This document shows, one piece after another, positions 5,480 to 11,390 of a DNA stretch of 11,390 nt (the first letter of the stretch is position 1; each line of letters opens with the position of its first letter). A program made the translations under genes and the position numbers. Origin of the DNA: Coriobacteriia bacterium (GTDB lineage Bacteria; Actinomycetota; Coriobacteriia; Coriobacteriales; QAMH01); assembly GCA_900756605.1 (NCBI GenBank), contig CAAEKX010000280.1, positions 1-11,390 of the forward strand. The letters run 5' to 3'. The notes under the pieces were generated by a model, which was given only the letters and a program-made list of their open reading frames with translations, was not told where the DNA came from and searched no databases.

Positions 5480-8125
5480 CTATCTTTGGTCGGCCTCAGT
5501 CGGCTGGTCAACAAGCCAGCTTGAAACCCTCAGGCCATCAGCTGGGTCGTACTCTCGGCCGAATTCATCCGGATACTCGTCGGCAAGAGCGGCTACATCG
5601 ACCTTTTTGACGTTCACAAGGAAGCCGTTAGTTGCTTCTGACAACGTGTTTTCCGATGCGGTGGCCAAGGGGCAAATAAGATTGTTGGCACCTCCGCGAT
5701 CAAGACCTCCGGTTCCGCGGACAATGGCGTCGATGCGGGCACCATGATCTTGATACACCGTGCCAGGCATGGTGCGTTCAGTGACAATTGCGCCACCAAG
5801 CACAGAACCGCGTTCATTGAAAACACTCACGACATCGCCGTTGCTGATGCCCAGCTTTCCGGCATCGATGGGGTTTAGCCACACGGGCTCATACATGTAC
5901 CCGTCAGGACCCTTGACCTTGCATGTCCCAATCTCCCTCAACCAAGTCACATCGTCATGCTCAGAGTGGACACGCCAGCGAGGATGATTCGTAATCATAA
6001 GGAAGGGGTAGTCCTGCGCACGCTCGCAGGAAAGACGCTCTTTGAGATCCTCAGACTCTTCAATCCAGTGAGGCACGATAGGGCGTGTCTTGTCTTCGGG
6101 GAAGTACTCGGCAAGGCCAGTCGAGTAAATCTCTATTTTTCCCGTCGGGGTCTGCATGGGTTGCTGAGACCAATCCTCATACCATTTGGACAGCGCAACG
6201 GGATCGTCTTCCCATCCCTCGGCGGTAGGAGCAAGACACATCTTCTTCTCAGCAAATTCTTCGTATGTCATCATCTCCGGATTGACATTCGCGCTCTCGA
6301 AGCCAGCCTTGATCCAAGCATCGACGTCCTTGCCTTGCGTGTAACGCTCAGCGAGATTCTCATAGATGCCACCGAATTGCTCGAGTTTTCGAGCAACTTC
6401 AATGGCGCACTCCCAGTCAGACTTTGATTCTCCAAGAGGTTTGATGCACTCGTCTTGGATGTACATCATGTTGAACTGGCCACTCCAATTATCAACAGCA
6501 ATATCTTTCTGTTCGAACATAGTGCTTACAGGAAGGATGAGGTCGGCAAATGTAGCATCGTTCTCAAACCAAGGATGTTGCATGATGTACGTCTCTATGC
6601 GCGGATTCCTAAGGGCATCCTGCATGGCGTTACCGCAATTCCAGCATGTCATCCAGCTGGGCGAATCAGAGATAATCATATGAATATATGGTTCATCATC
6701 GAGGGGCCACTCAAACGGCATGAACTGGTCAAGCCTAGGAGCGGTGCAAACGCCGTGACCGTGCCAATGCAGCTTCTCCCCATCTTCCAGTAAGAGGGCC
6801 TGTGGAATCATGGTTTTCGGAATGAAGGAGGGATGCCCGTCGAGGAGTTCCATCCAACCATGATATGCGCCGGGGACCTCGAAATACTTCTCGGAGCGCG
6901 GCATCGGATTCCACTCGTCAAAGCCAAACTGCCCAAATTCAATAAGATGCAACTGACCCACTCCCGGACGTCCAATGCCCTGCATGGCCATGAGGACAAC
7001 CTCAAGACGAGCAGGTTCGGCTGAGAAGGGGGAACGAATCATCCCGCCGCCGTCGGCGTGTGCGATTGAGACGGCATGCTTTGCCCAATAGCGGGCGAAC
7101 GCCTTGATAGTGTAGCTGGGCACGCCGCACTTGCCCTCTGCCCACTTTGGTGTCTTAGGAATACCGTCCTCGCCGCCAAGGACATAGCGCTCGAACCAGT
7201 CGAAGCCTATGGTGTGGCTCTCGATGTACTCCTTGTAGTATGTGCCTTCTGTCAGCCATACGTAGGCAATTGCAAGCTGCAGGGCAGCATCGGTATTCGG
7301 AAGGACAGGAATCCACTTGCCCTTATGCGCAGCCCCTGTGTAGTTGAGGTCGGGCGAAATAAAGAACGAACGGAGGCCAATCTCCTCCAGGAAGTACGCC
7401 ATGCGGCTCGGCTGCTCGCCGCCCCAACCCCACGGCGTCGTCTCAAGATCGCAACCCCAGTACAGCACCGCATCGCCGTGTTCGGCGACATCCTTGAAAA
7501 GATTCCGCTGGTTAACCTGCATGCCAACGGGCTCGTTGCCCCATATGTGCTTGCCGCCCCAATACCAGCCCTCCCAGCTATCGGGCTGTCGAGATTGCAG
7601 CGTATAGCCACCGCAAAGGTCGAGAAGATTCGCCTGAGCACCATGAGGCGCGTGAACAACCTTGGTTTCTCCGTGTCCGTCCGCCTGACAGAGGATTGCG
7701 AGAGGTCCATAGGTGTCATGAACACGCTTGATCTCATCAGCAATGATCTGGGTAGCCTCGTCCCAACTAATCTGGACATACTTCGACTTTCCTCGGTTCT
7801 GAGGGTTTCTCTCTCCATTCGGATCCCAGTCCACACGCTTCATCGGATGTAAGATACGATTCTTGGAGTAGATTCGCTTCTTGTAGCTGATGGACAGAGG
7901 CGGAATCATTGTCTTCTCGCCCGGCTCGAACACTTTCCCGCGCGCTTCGATCCTCCACGGCTTGCGCTCTTCGACGCTCGCGATATCATCGTAATGCAGC
8001 GGGCGAATACGCAAGATCTTGTCGTCCTTCACATCAACGCATGAGGTATTGGCGCTGCACGCAAAAGCCGACCAGGCTATTCCTCTAAAAACGGTATTGC
8101 CTCTTGTTTCCTTTCCGGATCCCAT
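5480..8125 (-). CDS. Mo-bisMGD large catalytic subunit, pyrogallol-phloroglucinol transhydroxylase-like (AthL-like) / catechol dehydroxylase relative
   Basis: This 881-residue protein of the DMSO-reductase superfamily is nearest in architecture to the Pelobacter transhydroxylase large subunit, which moves a hydroxyl from tetrahydroxybenzene to pyrogallol. Signature segments: MKR-x-x-x-DPNGERNPQ-x-RG (about 95-112); ISWDEAT (119-125); PDSWEGW-x-WGG (181-191), whose Asp182-Ser183 match the catalytic Asp and Mo-binding Ser; and His151, which matches the active-site His by position. The C-terminal cofactor-binding barrel includes TNHPRWRVHSEHDD and NPIDAGKLGISNGDVV. The N-terminus has only two cysteines (ACSANTSC), so the usual N-terminal [4Fe-4S] site is absent, as in transhydroxylase. 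No Tat signal is present, so it should be cytoplasmic. ATG 8125 has GAGGAG upstream; the frame is open to a GTG at 8182 and an ATG at 8170 without good ribosome sites. Whether it transfers or reductively removes a hydroxyl, and on what, is undetermined. Confidence 0.9.
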   Translation of the reverse strand: MGSGKETRGNTVFRGIAWSAFACSANTSCVDVKDDKILRIRPLHYDDIASVEERKPWRIEARGKVFEPGEKTMIPPLSISYKKRIYSKNRILHPMKRVDWDPNGERNPQNRGKSKYVQISWDEATQIIADEIKRVHDTYGPLAILCQADGHGETKVVHAPHGAQANLLDLCGGYTLQSRQPDSWEGWYWGGKHIWGNEPVGMQVNQRNLFKDVAEHGDAVLYWGCDLETTPWGWGGEQPSRMAYFLEEIGLRSFFISPDLNYTGAAHKGKWIPVLPNTDAALQLAIAYVWLTEGTYYKEYIESHTIGFDWFERYVLGGEDGIPKTPKWAEGKCGVPSYTIKAFARYWAKHAVSIAHADGGGMIRSPFSAEPARLEVVLMAMQGIGRPGVGQLHLIEFGQFGFDEWNPMPRSEKYFEVPGAYHGWMELLDGHPSFIPKTMIPQALLLEDGEKLHWHGHGVCTAPRLDQFMPFEWPLDDEPYIHMIISDSPSWMTCWNCGNAMQDALRNPRIETYIMQHPWFENDATFADLILPVSTMFEQKDIAVDNWSGQFNMMYIQDECIKPLGESKSDWECAIEVARKLEQFGGIYENLAERYTQGKDVDAWIKAGFESANVNPEMMTYEEFAEKKMCLAPTAEGWEDDPVALSKWYEDWSQQPMQTPTGKIEIYSTGLAEYFPEDKTRPIVPHWIEESEDLKERLSCERAQDYPFLMITNHPRWRVHSEHDDVTWLREIGTCKVKGPDGYMYEPVWLNPIDAGKLGISNGDVVSVFNERGSVLGGAIVTERTMPGTVYQDHGARIDAIVRGTGGLDRGGANNLICPLATASENTLSEATNGFLVNVKKVDVAALADEYPDEFGREYDPADGLRVSSWLVDQPTEADQR

Positions 8126-8337
8126 AAGCTCGTCTCTCCTCTCATTGTGGGAATGTCCGGATAGGCGCATCACGGCGGACACACCTATACCGACCTTAAG
8201 AGGAAAGCTATCCTTTGAGGAAGCCGTAGGATATAAACTTTGAGGTAGATTGAGGATTTACGACTAATGGTTTATGCAGAAATGCGCGTTTGATGGTTAG
8301 TATCAAACACATTGTCTTACTCGTATGAGGAATGGTT
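8126..8337. promoter_or_regulatory. Divergent intergenic control region between the operon and the luxR-type gene
   Basis: These 212 bases must hold the operon promoter (minus strand) and the regulator promoter (plus strand). TTGAGG occurs three times in the same orientation (8215-8220, 8240-8245, 8250-8255), two of them as CTTTGAGG, spaced 25 and 10 bp, roughly on one helix face. A perfect inverted repeat lies at 8288-8308. On the minus strand TATATC (8235-8230) could be a -10 box, but no recognisable -35 is positioned for it; the TTGAGG copies (CCTCAA on that strand) lie there instead. That is what an activator-dependent promoter would look like. The promoter call itself is tentative. The regulator's ribosome site is GAGG (8327-8330), seven bases before ATG 8338. 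Confidence 0.45.
8288..8308. promoter_or_regulatory. Candidate operator: perfect inverted repeat GTTTGAT-N7-ATCAAAC
   Basis: Seven-base arms at 8288-8294 and 8302-8308 are exact reverse complements around a 7-base spacer. The 21-bp dyad, centred at 8298, has the size expected for a dimeric helix-turn-helix regulator such as LuxR/NarL proteins. It sits 30 bases upstream of the regulator start and about 165 bases upstream of the large-subunit start, so it could serve autoregulation, operon activation, or both. No T-run follows, so it is not a terminator. The binding protein is inferred from position only. Confidence 0.45.
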
Positions 8338-9825
8338 ATGAATGAGCATGATTTGTTTCCGCTAAGAATGTTGGGGTTCGGTTTTTACTGGGCATGGCTG
8401 TTTCTAGTATGTGTCAGCCCATCTTTGCTCCTGGAGCAAGAGACCGTGATGGGTTTATCCCTAGAATTCACCGAGCTCTTTTTTCGTCTCATCTTCATAG
8501 CCATCATACTTTTTGTCGCCAAACGGTTGTCGAATGACATCATTAGGAGAACCTTGTTCATCGCGTCGCTCGCATGTGGTTTGATGTCCTCAGCATTGGC
8601 GATTTCGGGATTATCGGGGCTTTCGATTGTCACTGCGGTTTTACTTGGTGCAGCCGATGCATGCATGTTCATTCTCTGGATGTGCTTTTTCGGTAACAAC
8701 AGGATTGGAGAGGTTGCTCTATACGTTGCGTTGTCTTATGCGTTCGGTGCAATAGTGAGCATCTTCGTTAGTGCGCTTGTTAGTCCACTGGCTTTTGGAT
8801 GTGTCCTCGTATTGCCGGTCCTCTCTTGCGGCGCCTTCTATCTTTCATATAAACACTATCGAGTTGATACATCCAGCGAGATTTTCGAGTATGTCTCTAA
8901 GGATCCGTTTCCATTCAGACTTTTCCCGTATGCCGGAAGGATTAGCGTCGCTCTTTGCCTGTATGCACTCGTTTTTGGCATGCTGACAAGCACGATAGTC
9001 TCGAACAGCATTGACAGTTATCTCCTTGGACCCTTTATTGAAGCCCCCTGCTGTCTTGGCGTTGGCGCGATGCTTGCGATAGCCTTTGTGCGCCTCAAGG
9101 ACATTCAATCGGTTTATCGGCTTTACCGCCTTGTTCCATTTGCGATGAGCGTCGGACTTGTTGCGCTGCTTTTGAACAATGCTTATTCAACGACGTTCGC
9201 CTGCTTCGTAGTCATGTCTGCATACCTTGTATTTGAGATACTCGCCTTGAACGACCTGTGCAACAAGGTCAAGCTGCAAGGACTATCGGCTGTCAGTGTT
9301 CTTGGCGTTGCACGAGCCGCTATAACGTTTGGCATGCTGTGTGGATGGGCGTTAGGGCTACTTTCGTACTTTATATCGTCCGTCGTATATCCCTTTGTCT
9401 TCGAAGTTGCGATAAGCGTTCCTCTCATTGTCGTTGCATCGACTTTGATCTTTACGGAAAAGGAAATATTTGCCGCTCGGTCAGCGACTGACGAGAGGAA
9501 AAGCATTGAGGAGGTGCAATCGAGTGACTACTCGCCTCACATGAATGTGCTGGAAGAGGCGAGTACGATCCAAAGCGAGATAATAGAAGCTTTCGGGAAA
9601 GAATGGGGTTTGTCCCGCCGCGAAATGGAAGTCTTACCGCTTTTATTGAGCGGCAAGACTTCATCATATATATCAGAGAAACTCTACGTTGCCCCCGGAA
9701 CGGTCAAGACCCACATTTACAATATATACCGCAAGACGGGTATTCATTCGAAGATGGAAATGTTTGATTTGTTTGAGTTGTACAGAGAGCAGAGGGCGGC
9801 TGACTTGCAAGACAAGTCACGATGA
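8338..9825 (+). CDS. LuxR-family transcriptional regulator with a polytopic membrane N-terminal domain
   Basis: A 495-residue protein. Residues about 8-385 are a chain of hydrophobic helices, an estimated twelve, with short charged loops, resembling a transporter-like membrane sensor. A hydrophilic linker (about 385-420) leads to a C-terminal LuxR/GerE helix-turn-helix (about 424-482): LSRREMEVLPLLLSGKTSS, then ISEKLYVAPGTVKTHIYNIYRK with the family's recognition-helix pattern. Such membrane LuxR proteins are abundant in Eggerthella-type genomes and are found beside molybdenum catechol-dehydroxylase genes, where they are thought to respond to the substrate. There is no receiver domain, so it is probably not a two-component partner. 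The start is ATG 8338, not 8332, because GAGG at 8327-8330 is seven bases from the former and only one from the latter. Divergent to the operon and convergent with the EamA gene. Ligand unknown. Confidence 0.9.
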   Translation: MNEHDLFPLRMLGFGFYWAWLFLVCVSPSLLLEQETVMGLSLEFTELFFRLIFIAIILFVAKRLSNDIIRRTLFIASLACGLMSSALAISGLSGLSIVTAVLLGAADACMFILWMCFFGNNRIGEVALYVALSYAFGAIVSIFVSALVSPLAFGCVLVLPVLSCGAFYLSYKHYRVDTSSEIFEYVSKDPFPFRLFPYAGRISVALCLYALVFGMLTSTIVSNSIDSYLLGPFIEAPCCLGVGAMLAIAFVRLKDIQSVYRLYRLVPFAMSVGLVALLLNNAYSTTFACFVVMSAYLVFEILALNDLCNKVKLQGLSAVSVLGVARAAITFGMLCGWALGLLSYFISSVVYPFVFEVAISVPLIVVASTLIFTEKEIFAARSATDERKSIEEVQSSDYSPHMNVLEEASTIQSEIIEAFGKEWGLSRREMEVLPLLLSGKTSSYISEKLYVAPGTVKTHIYNIYRKTGIHSKMEMFDLFELYREQRAADLQDKSR

Positions 9826-9862
9826 GATTCCCCCTTTTCGTTCGTTCTGCCGTATAAGATAC

Positions 9863-10798
9863 TCACTGAGGGCAAGGCGCATCTTTGTCCATATGAGCCG
9901 CAATGCTACCAAATCTCAATTGTGACACAACAACGCCGAGAAGTATTGCCACAACGCCGACCCATTGCATCGCGCATATGTCATCCTTTAGTATCGTCAT
10001 GGATATAATCAAGCCCGCAGGAAGTTCTGACGCTGCGAGGGCGGTCGAAACGCCAGCAGGCAGATTCGGTGCTCCCAACCCAAACAACAACACTGGTAAT
10101 AACATGCCGAATAGTCCAATAACAAAACCGTAGCGAGCGATTCCTTCAAAGATGACGCCGGAAATCAAAAAGTCGGGGCAGACGAATAGAGATGCCAGCC
10201 CAGAACCCAAACATACAATAAAACCTCTTTGTGCCGAAGAACAGGAAGGCTGCACGCGACCAGACAAAGCAACGAACAAAGCGCAACTCACAGCTGACAT
10301 GAATCCGCAAACAATTCCGATTGGATCGAAGCCGGACAAGCCAATTTTATATACATTGCTCGCCAACACTGTTCCACCCAAAATAATGATGCATGCAATT
10401 ATCTCTGTTGGCCTAGGAGGGCGATGTGTTATAGCTACCTGAATGACCAATCCTATCCACGTGAATTGGAAAAGAAGCGTCAGGGCAACCGCAACGGGAA
10501 GACGCGACATAGCAAAACAATAGAGAATAGCGGTTACGCAGCTAAGAGCACCAAGTCCCATAAGCTTCAATACTGTGGTTTTTTCTAAGGAAACCAATCT
10601 TTTTCCCAGAAAACAGGAAGCGACCATGACGATTCCAAAGAGAACGGCTGCGAACCACATCTGACATCCAACTACTTGCGGCCATGAAAAGCCATCGGCA
10701 TAAGCTAGTTTATACATCGTCGCGTTAGCCCCATAGCAAGCACCGCCAGCGAATACTTCGAGCGCCGATGTCATTTGCGTTTTTGTTTTTCCCAACAT
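9863..10798 (-). CDS. EamA/DMT-superfamily transporter (drug/metabolite exporter-like)
   Basis: A 311-residue membrane protein with about ten helices in the duplicated five-plus-five EamA pattern. The first half opens with GGACYGANATMYKLAY and closes with ILGGTVLASNVYKIG. The second half has FMSAVSCALFVALSGR, the conserved helix LAASELPAGLIISMTILKD, and a final WVGVVAILLGVVVSQ. EamA members move small metabolites, amino acids or drugs, often outward; the substrate cannot be read from sequence. ATG 10798 follows an AAAGGAT-type ribosome site; ATG 10774 is a weaker alternative. It is convergent with the luxR-type gene, only 37 bases apart, with its own promoter at 10929-10956. Base composition matches the island rather than the GC-rich flanks. 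Export of the hydroxytransferase product is a plausible but unproven role. Confidence 0.9.
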   Translation of the reverse strand: MLGKTKTQMTSALEVFAGGACYGANATMYKLAYADGFSWPQVVGCQMWFAAVLFGIVMVASCFLGKRLVSLEKTTVLKLMGLGALSCVTAILYCFAMSRLPVAVALTLLFQFTWIGLVIQVAITHRPPRPTEIIACIIILGGTVLASNVYKIGLSGFDPIGIVCGFMSAVSCALFVALSGRVQPSCSSAQRGFIVCLGSGLASLFVCPDFLISGVIFEGIARYGFVIGLFGMLLPVLLFGLGAPNLPAGVSTALAASELPAGLIISMTILKDDICAMQWVGVVAILLGVVVSQLRFGSIAAHMDKDAPCPQ

Positions 10799-10922
10799 CC
10801 GATACGATCCTTTCTTCTTGCTGCGGATCGTCGGTTCATCCTGAAATGAAACACCACGACCCCTATATGAGGCCGTGGTAAAAAGATGACAAAAGCCCGG
10901 AAAAGCCCACGGAGATTTTAAC
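10799..10922 (-). promoter_or_regulatory. About 120-nt leader of the EamA gene with a hairpin and repeated GGGCTTTT
   Basis: Between the predicted transcription start (near 10922) and ATG 10798 the leader carries GGGCTTTT twice, ten bases apart (complement of 10891-10898 and 10901-10908). Downstream is a stem: 10871-10879 pairs with 10853-10861 over nine positions with one mismatch, around a 9-nt loop. On the minus strand a moderately U-rich stretch (tgtttcatttc) follows. This could be a weak attenuator or only a stabilising hairpin; I recognise no known riboswitch class in it. Confidence 0.35.
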
Positions 10923-10928
10923 TAGGCG

Positions 10929-10956
10929 ATTATACAAGAGCACCCTATATCGTCAA
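10929..10956 (-). promoter_or_regulatory. Sigma-70-type promoter for the EamA gene
   Basis: On the minus strand, TTGACG (10956-10951) is followed by a 16-base spacer and a perfect TATAAT (10934-10929). Transcription should begin near 10922. Immediately upstream of, and abutting, the -35 is GATTGAGG (complement of 10958-10965), containing the same TTGAGG hexamer that is repeated three times before the operon. This is the best-formed promoter in the window. Confidence 0.7.
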
Positions 10957-11149
10957 ACCTCAATCAAAAGCGCTCTAAACCGATATGAACTTTCCTCATG
11001 TTAGATAATTTAGAGCTGTCAGTCGATCTCATGAAACACTATTCGCAATTTAGGAAGAACAGCTCCTCTCAAATTCTTCCATGCCAACGCAAGTTGTATT
11101 TGATTGCGCGATTGGAACATCTCTTCATGGCAAGAGTCTTTACTGAAAC
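10957..11149. other. AT-richer intergenic stretch with one inverted repeat; no gene recognised
   Basis: No convincing reading frame lies here. The one structured element is a perfect 8-bp inverted repeat, GCTCTAAA (10972-10979) and TTTAGAGC (11009-11016), separated by 29 bases. It lies just upstream of the EamA promoter and could be a split operator. Neither side is followed by a strong T-run, so it is unlikely to be a terminator. Confidence 0.4.
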
Positions 11150-11335
11150 TTATTCAAAATGATGATGTAGGAGAAGCTCCTTTCTTTGTGCTTCAAGCAG
11201 TTCTATCAGCACATCGTGAAGCGTCCCACTTTCCAGCCGATGCATCCTTTCTTGCTTGAGGTCCGAATATATTCCACAAGACGGAGCTCCTTTCCTCGTA
11301 TTATCTGAGGCTTCGGGGGTTTCTGTGGGTAGGGT
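11150..11335 (-). pseudogene. Likely C-terminal gene fragment, unidentified
   Basis: A minus-strand frame is open from just after a TAG (11338-11336) to TAA (11152-11150). Its part below about 11303 reads like real protein: CGIYSDLKQERMHRLESG, then DVLIELLEAQRKELLLHHHFE, a charged amphipathic helical C-terminus. No suitable start codon with a ribosome site is present; the only internal Met would give 31 residues. The upstream part (TETPEASDNTRKGAPS) crosses the point where composition turns GC-rich. I infer that the tail of a gene was left behind by a rearrangement or insertion near 11303-11308. I do not recognise the family. A chance open frame remains possible. Confidence 0.35.
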
Positions 11336-11390
11336 CTAGCGCCCGGGAAGCGCGATCGGGAGGTTCGAGCACCTGAGCATGACCAGCGCC
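11306..11390. mobile_element. Possible insertion-sequence end or mobile-element junction, cut by the window edge
   Basis: Composition returns abruptly to GC-rich at about 11305. The stretch beginning GAGGCTTCGGGGGTTTCTGT resembles, from memory, terminal inverted repeats of actinobacterial ISL3-family elements (GGCTCTTCG-like start, then a TTTCTGTGGGT-like segment). An ATG at 11379-11381 could begin a gene running off the right edge, but its nearest ribosome-like site (gggagg, 11358-11363) is about 15 bases away, which is too far. No transposase residues are visible within the window, so this is only a lead. Confidence 0.25.

Noticed and set aside
7076..7852. A 258-codon plus-strand open frame opposite the large molybdoenzyme subunit
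   Set aside because: It is antisense to a strongly conserved enzyme, has no ribosome site and no recognisable motif. It is a shadow frame.
8154..8181. TGTCCG/CGGACA inverted repeat in the leader of the large-subunit gene
   Set aside because: Six-base arms with a 16-base loop are expected by chance, and no supporting element lies nearby.
8126..8182. N-terminal extension of the large subunit to GTG 8182 or ATG 8170, possibly a Tat or targeting signal
   Set aside because: The added residues contain RR but no hydrophobic core or cleavage site, and the upstream starts lack good ribosome sites. ATG 8125 has GAGGAG upstream and matches family length.
9801..9819. TGACTTG-N5-CAAGTCA inverted repeat at the end of the luxR-type gene, as a terminator
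   Set aside because: The arms are only 7 bp, the repeat lies inside the coding region, and only a distant ccccctttt follows on the plus strand; nothing T-rich follows on the minus strand.
1663..9825. A purine degradation locus of the xanthine dehydrogenase type
   Set aside because: NCS2 permeases hint at purines, but there is no xanthine dehydrogenase, hydantoinase or ammonia-lyase gene, and the Mo enzyme belongs to the bisMGD transhydroxylase lineage rather than the xanthine oxidase family.
1..11390. CRISPR array, tRNA, rRNA or replication origin
   Set aside because: No regularly spaced repeats, cloverleaf-type sequence, rRNA segments or iteron clusters were seen on either strand.

Overview
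The window most likely comes from a gut Coriobacteriia bacterium, probably Eggerthellaceae (the Eggerthella/Gordonibacter/Adlercreutzia group). The grounds are a molybdenum hydroxytransferase-family enzyme paired with a LuxR regulator that has a polytopic membrane N-terminus, a combination characteristic of that class, plus very GC-rich flanking genes. The assignment rests on gene content, not on a marker gene.

Layout. (1) Bases 1-1520 are strongly GC-rich. They carry the 3' part of a ParB-like protein that runs off the left edge, an intrinsic terminator, and a small DUF3846-type gene. Both are typical cargo of plasmids and integrative conjugative elements. (2) From about 1477 the base composition drops sharply and stays lower until about 11300. 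This interior is a self-contained metabolic module. A four-gene minus-strand operon (8125 down to 1663) encodes a large molybdopterin subunit resembling pyrogallol-phloroglucinol transhydroxylase (AthL), its three-cluster [4Fe-4S] small subunit with a transthyretin-like C-terminal domain (AthS-like), and two tandem paralogous NCS2-family permeases. The operon ends in a strong hairpin terminator at 1582-1618. (3) Divergent from the operon is a LuxR-type regulator with a polytopic membrane N-terminal half (8338-9825). The shared intergenic region carries a perfect inverted repeat and three TTGAGG direct repeats. (4) Convergent with the regulator is an EamA/DMT-family exporter-like gene (9863-10798) with its own well-formed sigma-70-type promoter and a leader of about 120 nt. 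(5) Bases 10957-11390 hold no complete gene. They contain an inverted repeat, a likely C-terminal gene fragment, and, from about 11305, a return to high GC with sequence that may be an insertion-sequence end.

How it may work (inference). The membrane LuxR protein may sense an aromatic or heteroaromatic polyhydroxy compound and switch on the divergent operon. One or both NCS2 permeases would import the substrate, and the cytoplasmic two-subunit Mo-bisMGD enzyme would move or remove a hydroxyl group. The EamA protein may export a product or an unwanted compound. No Tat signal, membrane anchor or quinone-reactive subunit is present, which fits a soluble cytoplasmic enzyme. The substrate cannot be read from sequence. 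Loss of the usual glutamine in the transmembrane-10 motif of both permeases argues against ordinary xanthine or uracil uptake.
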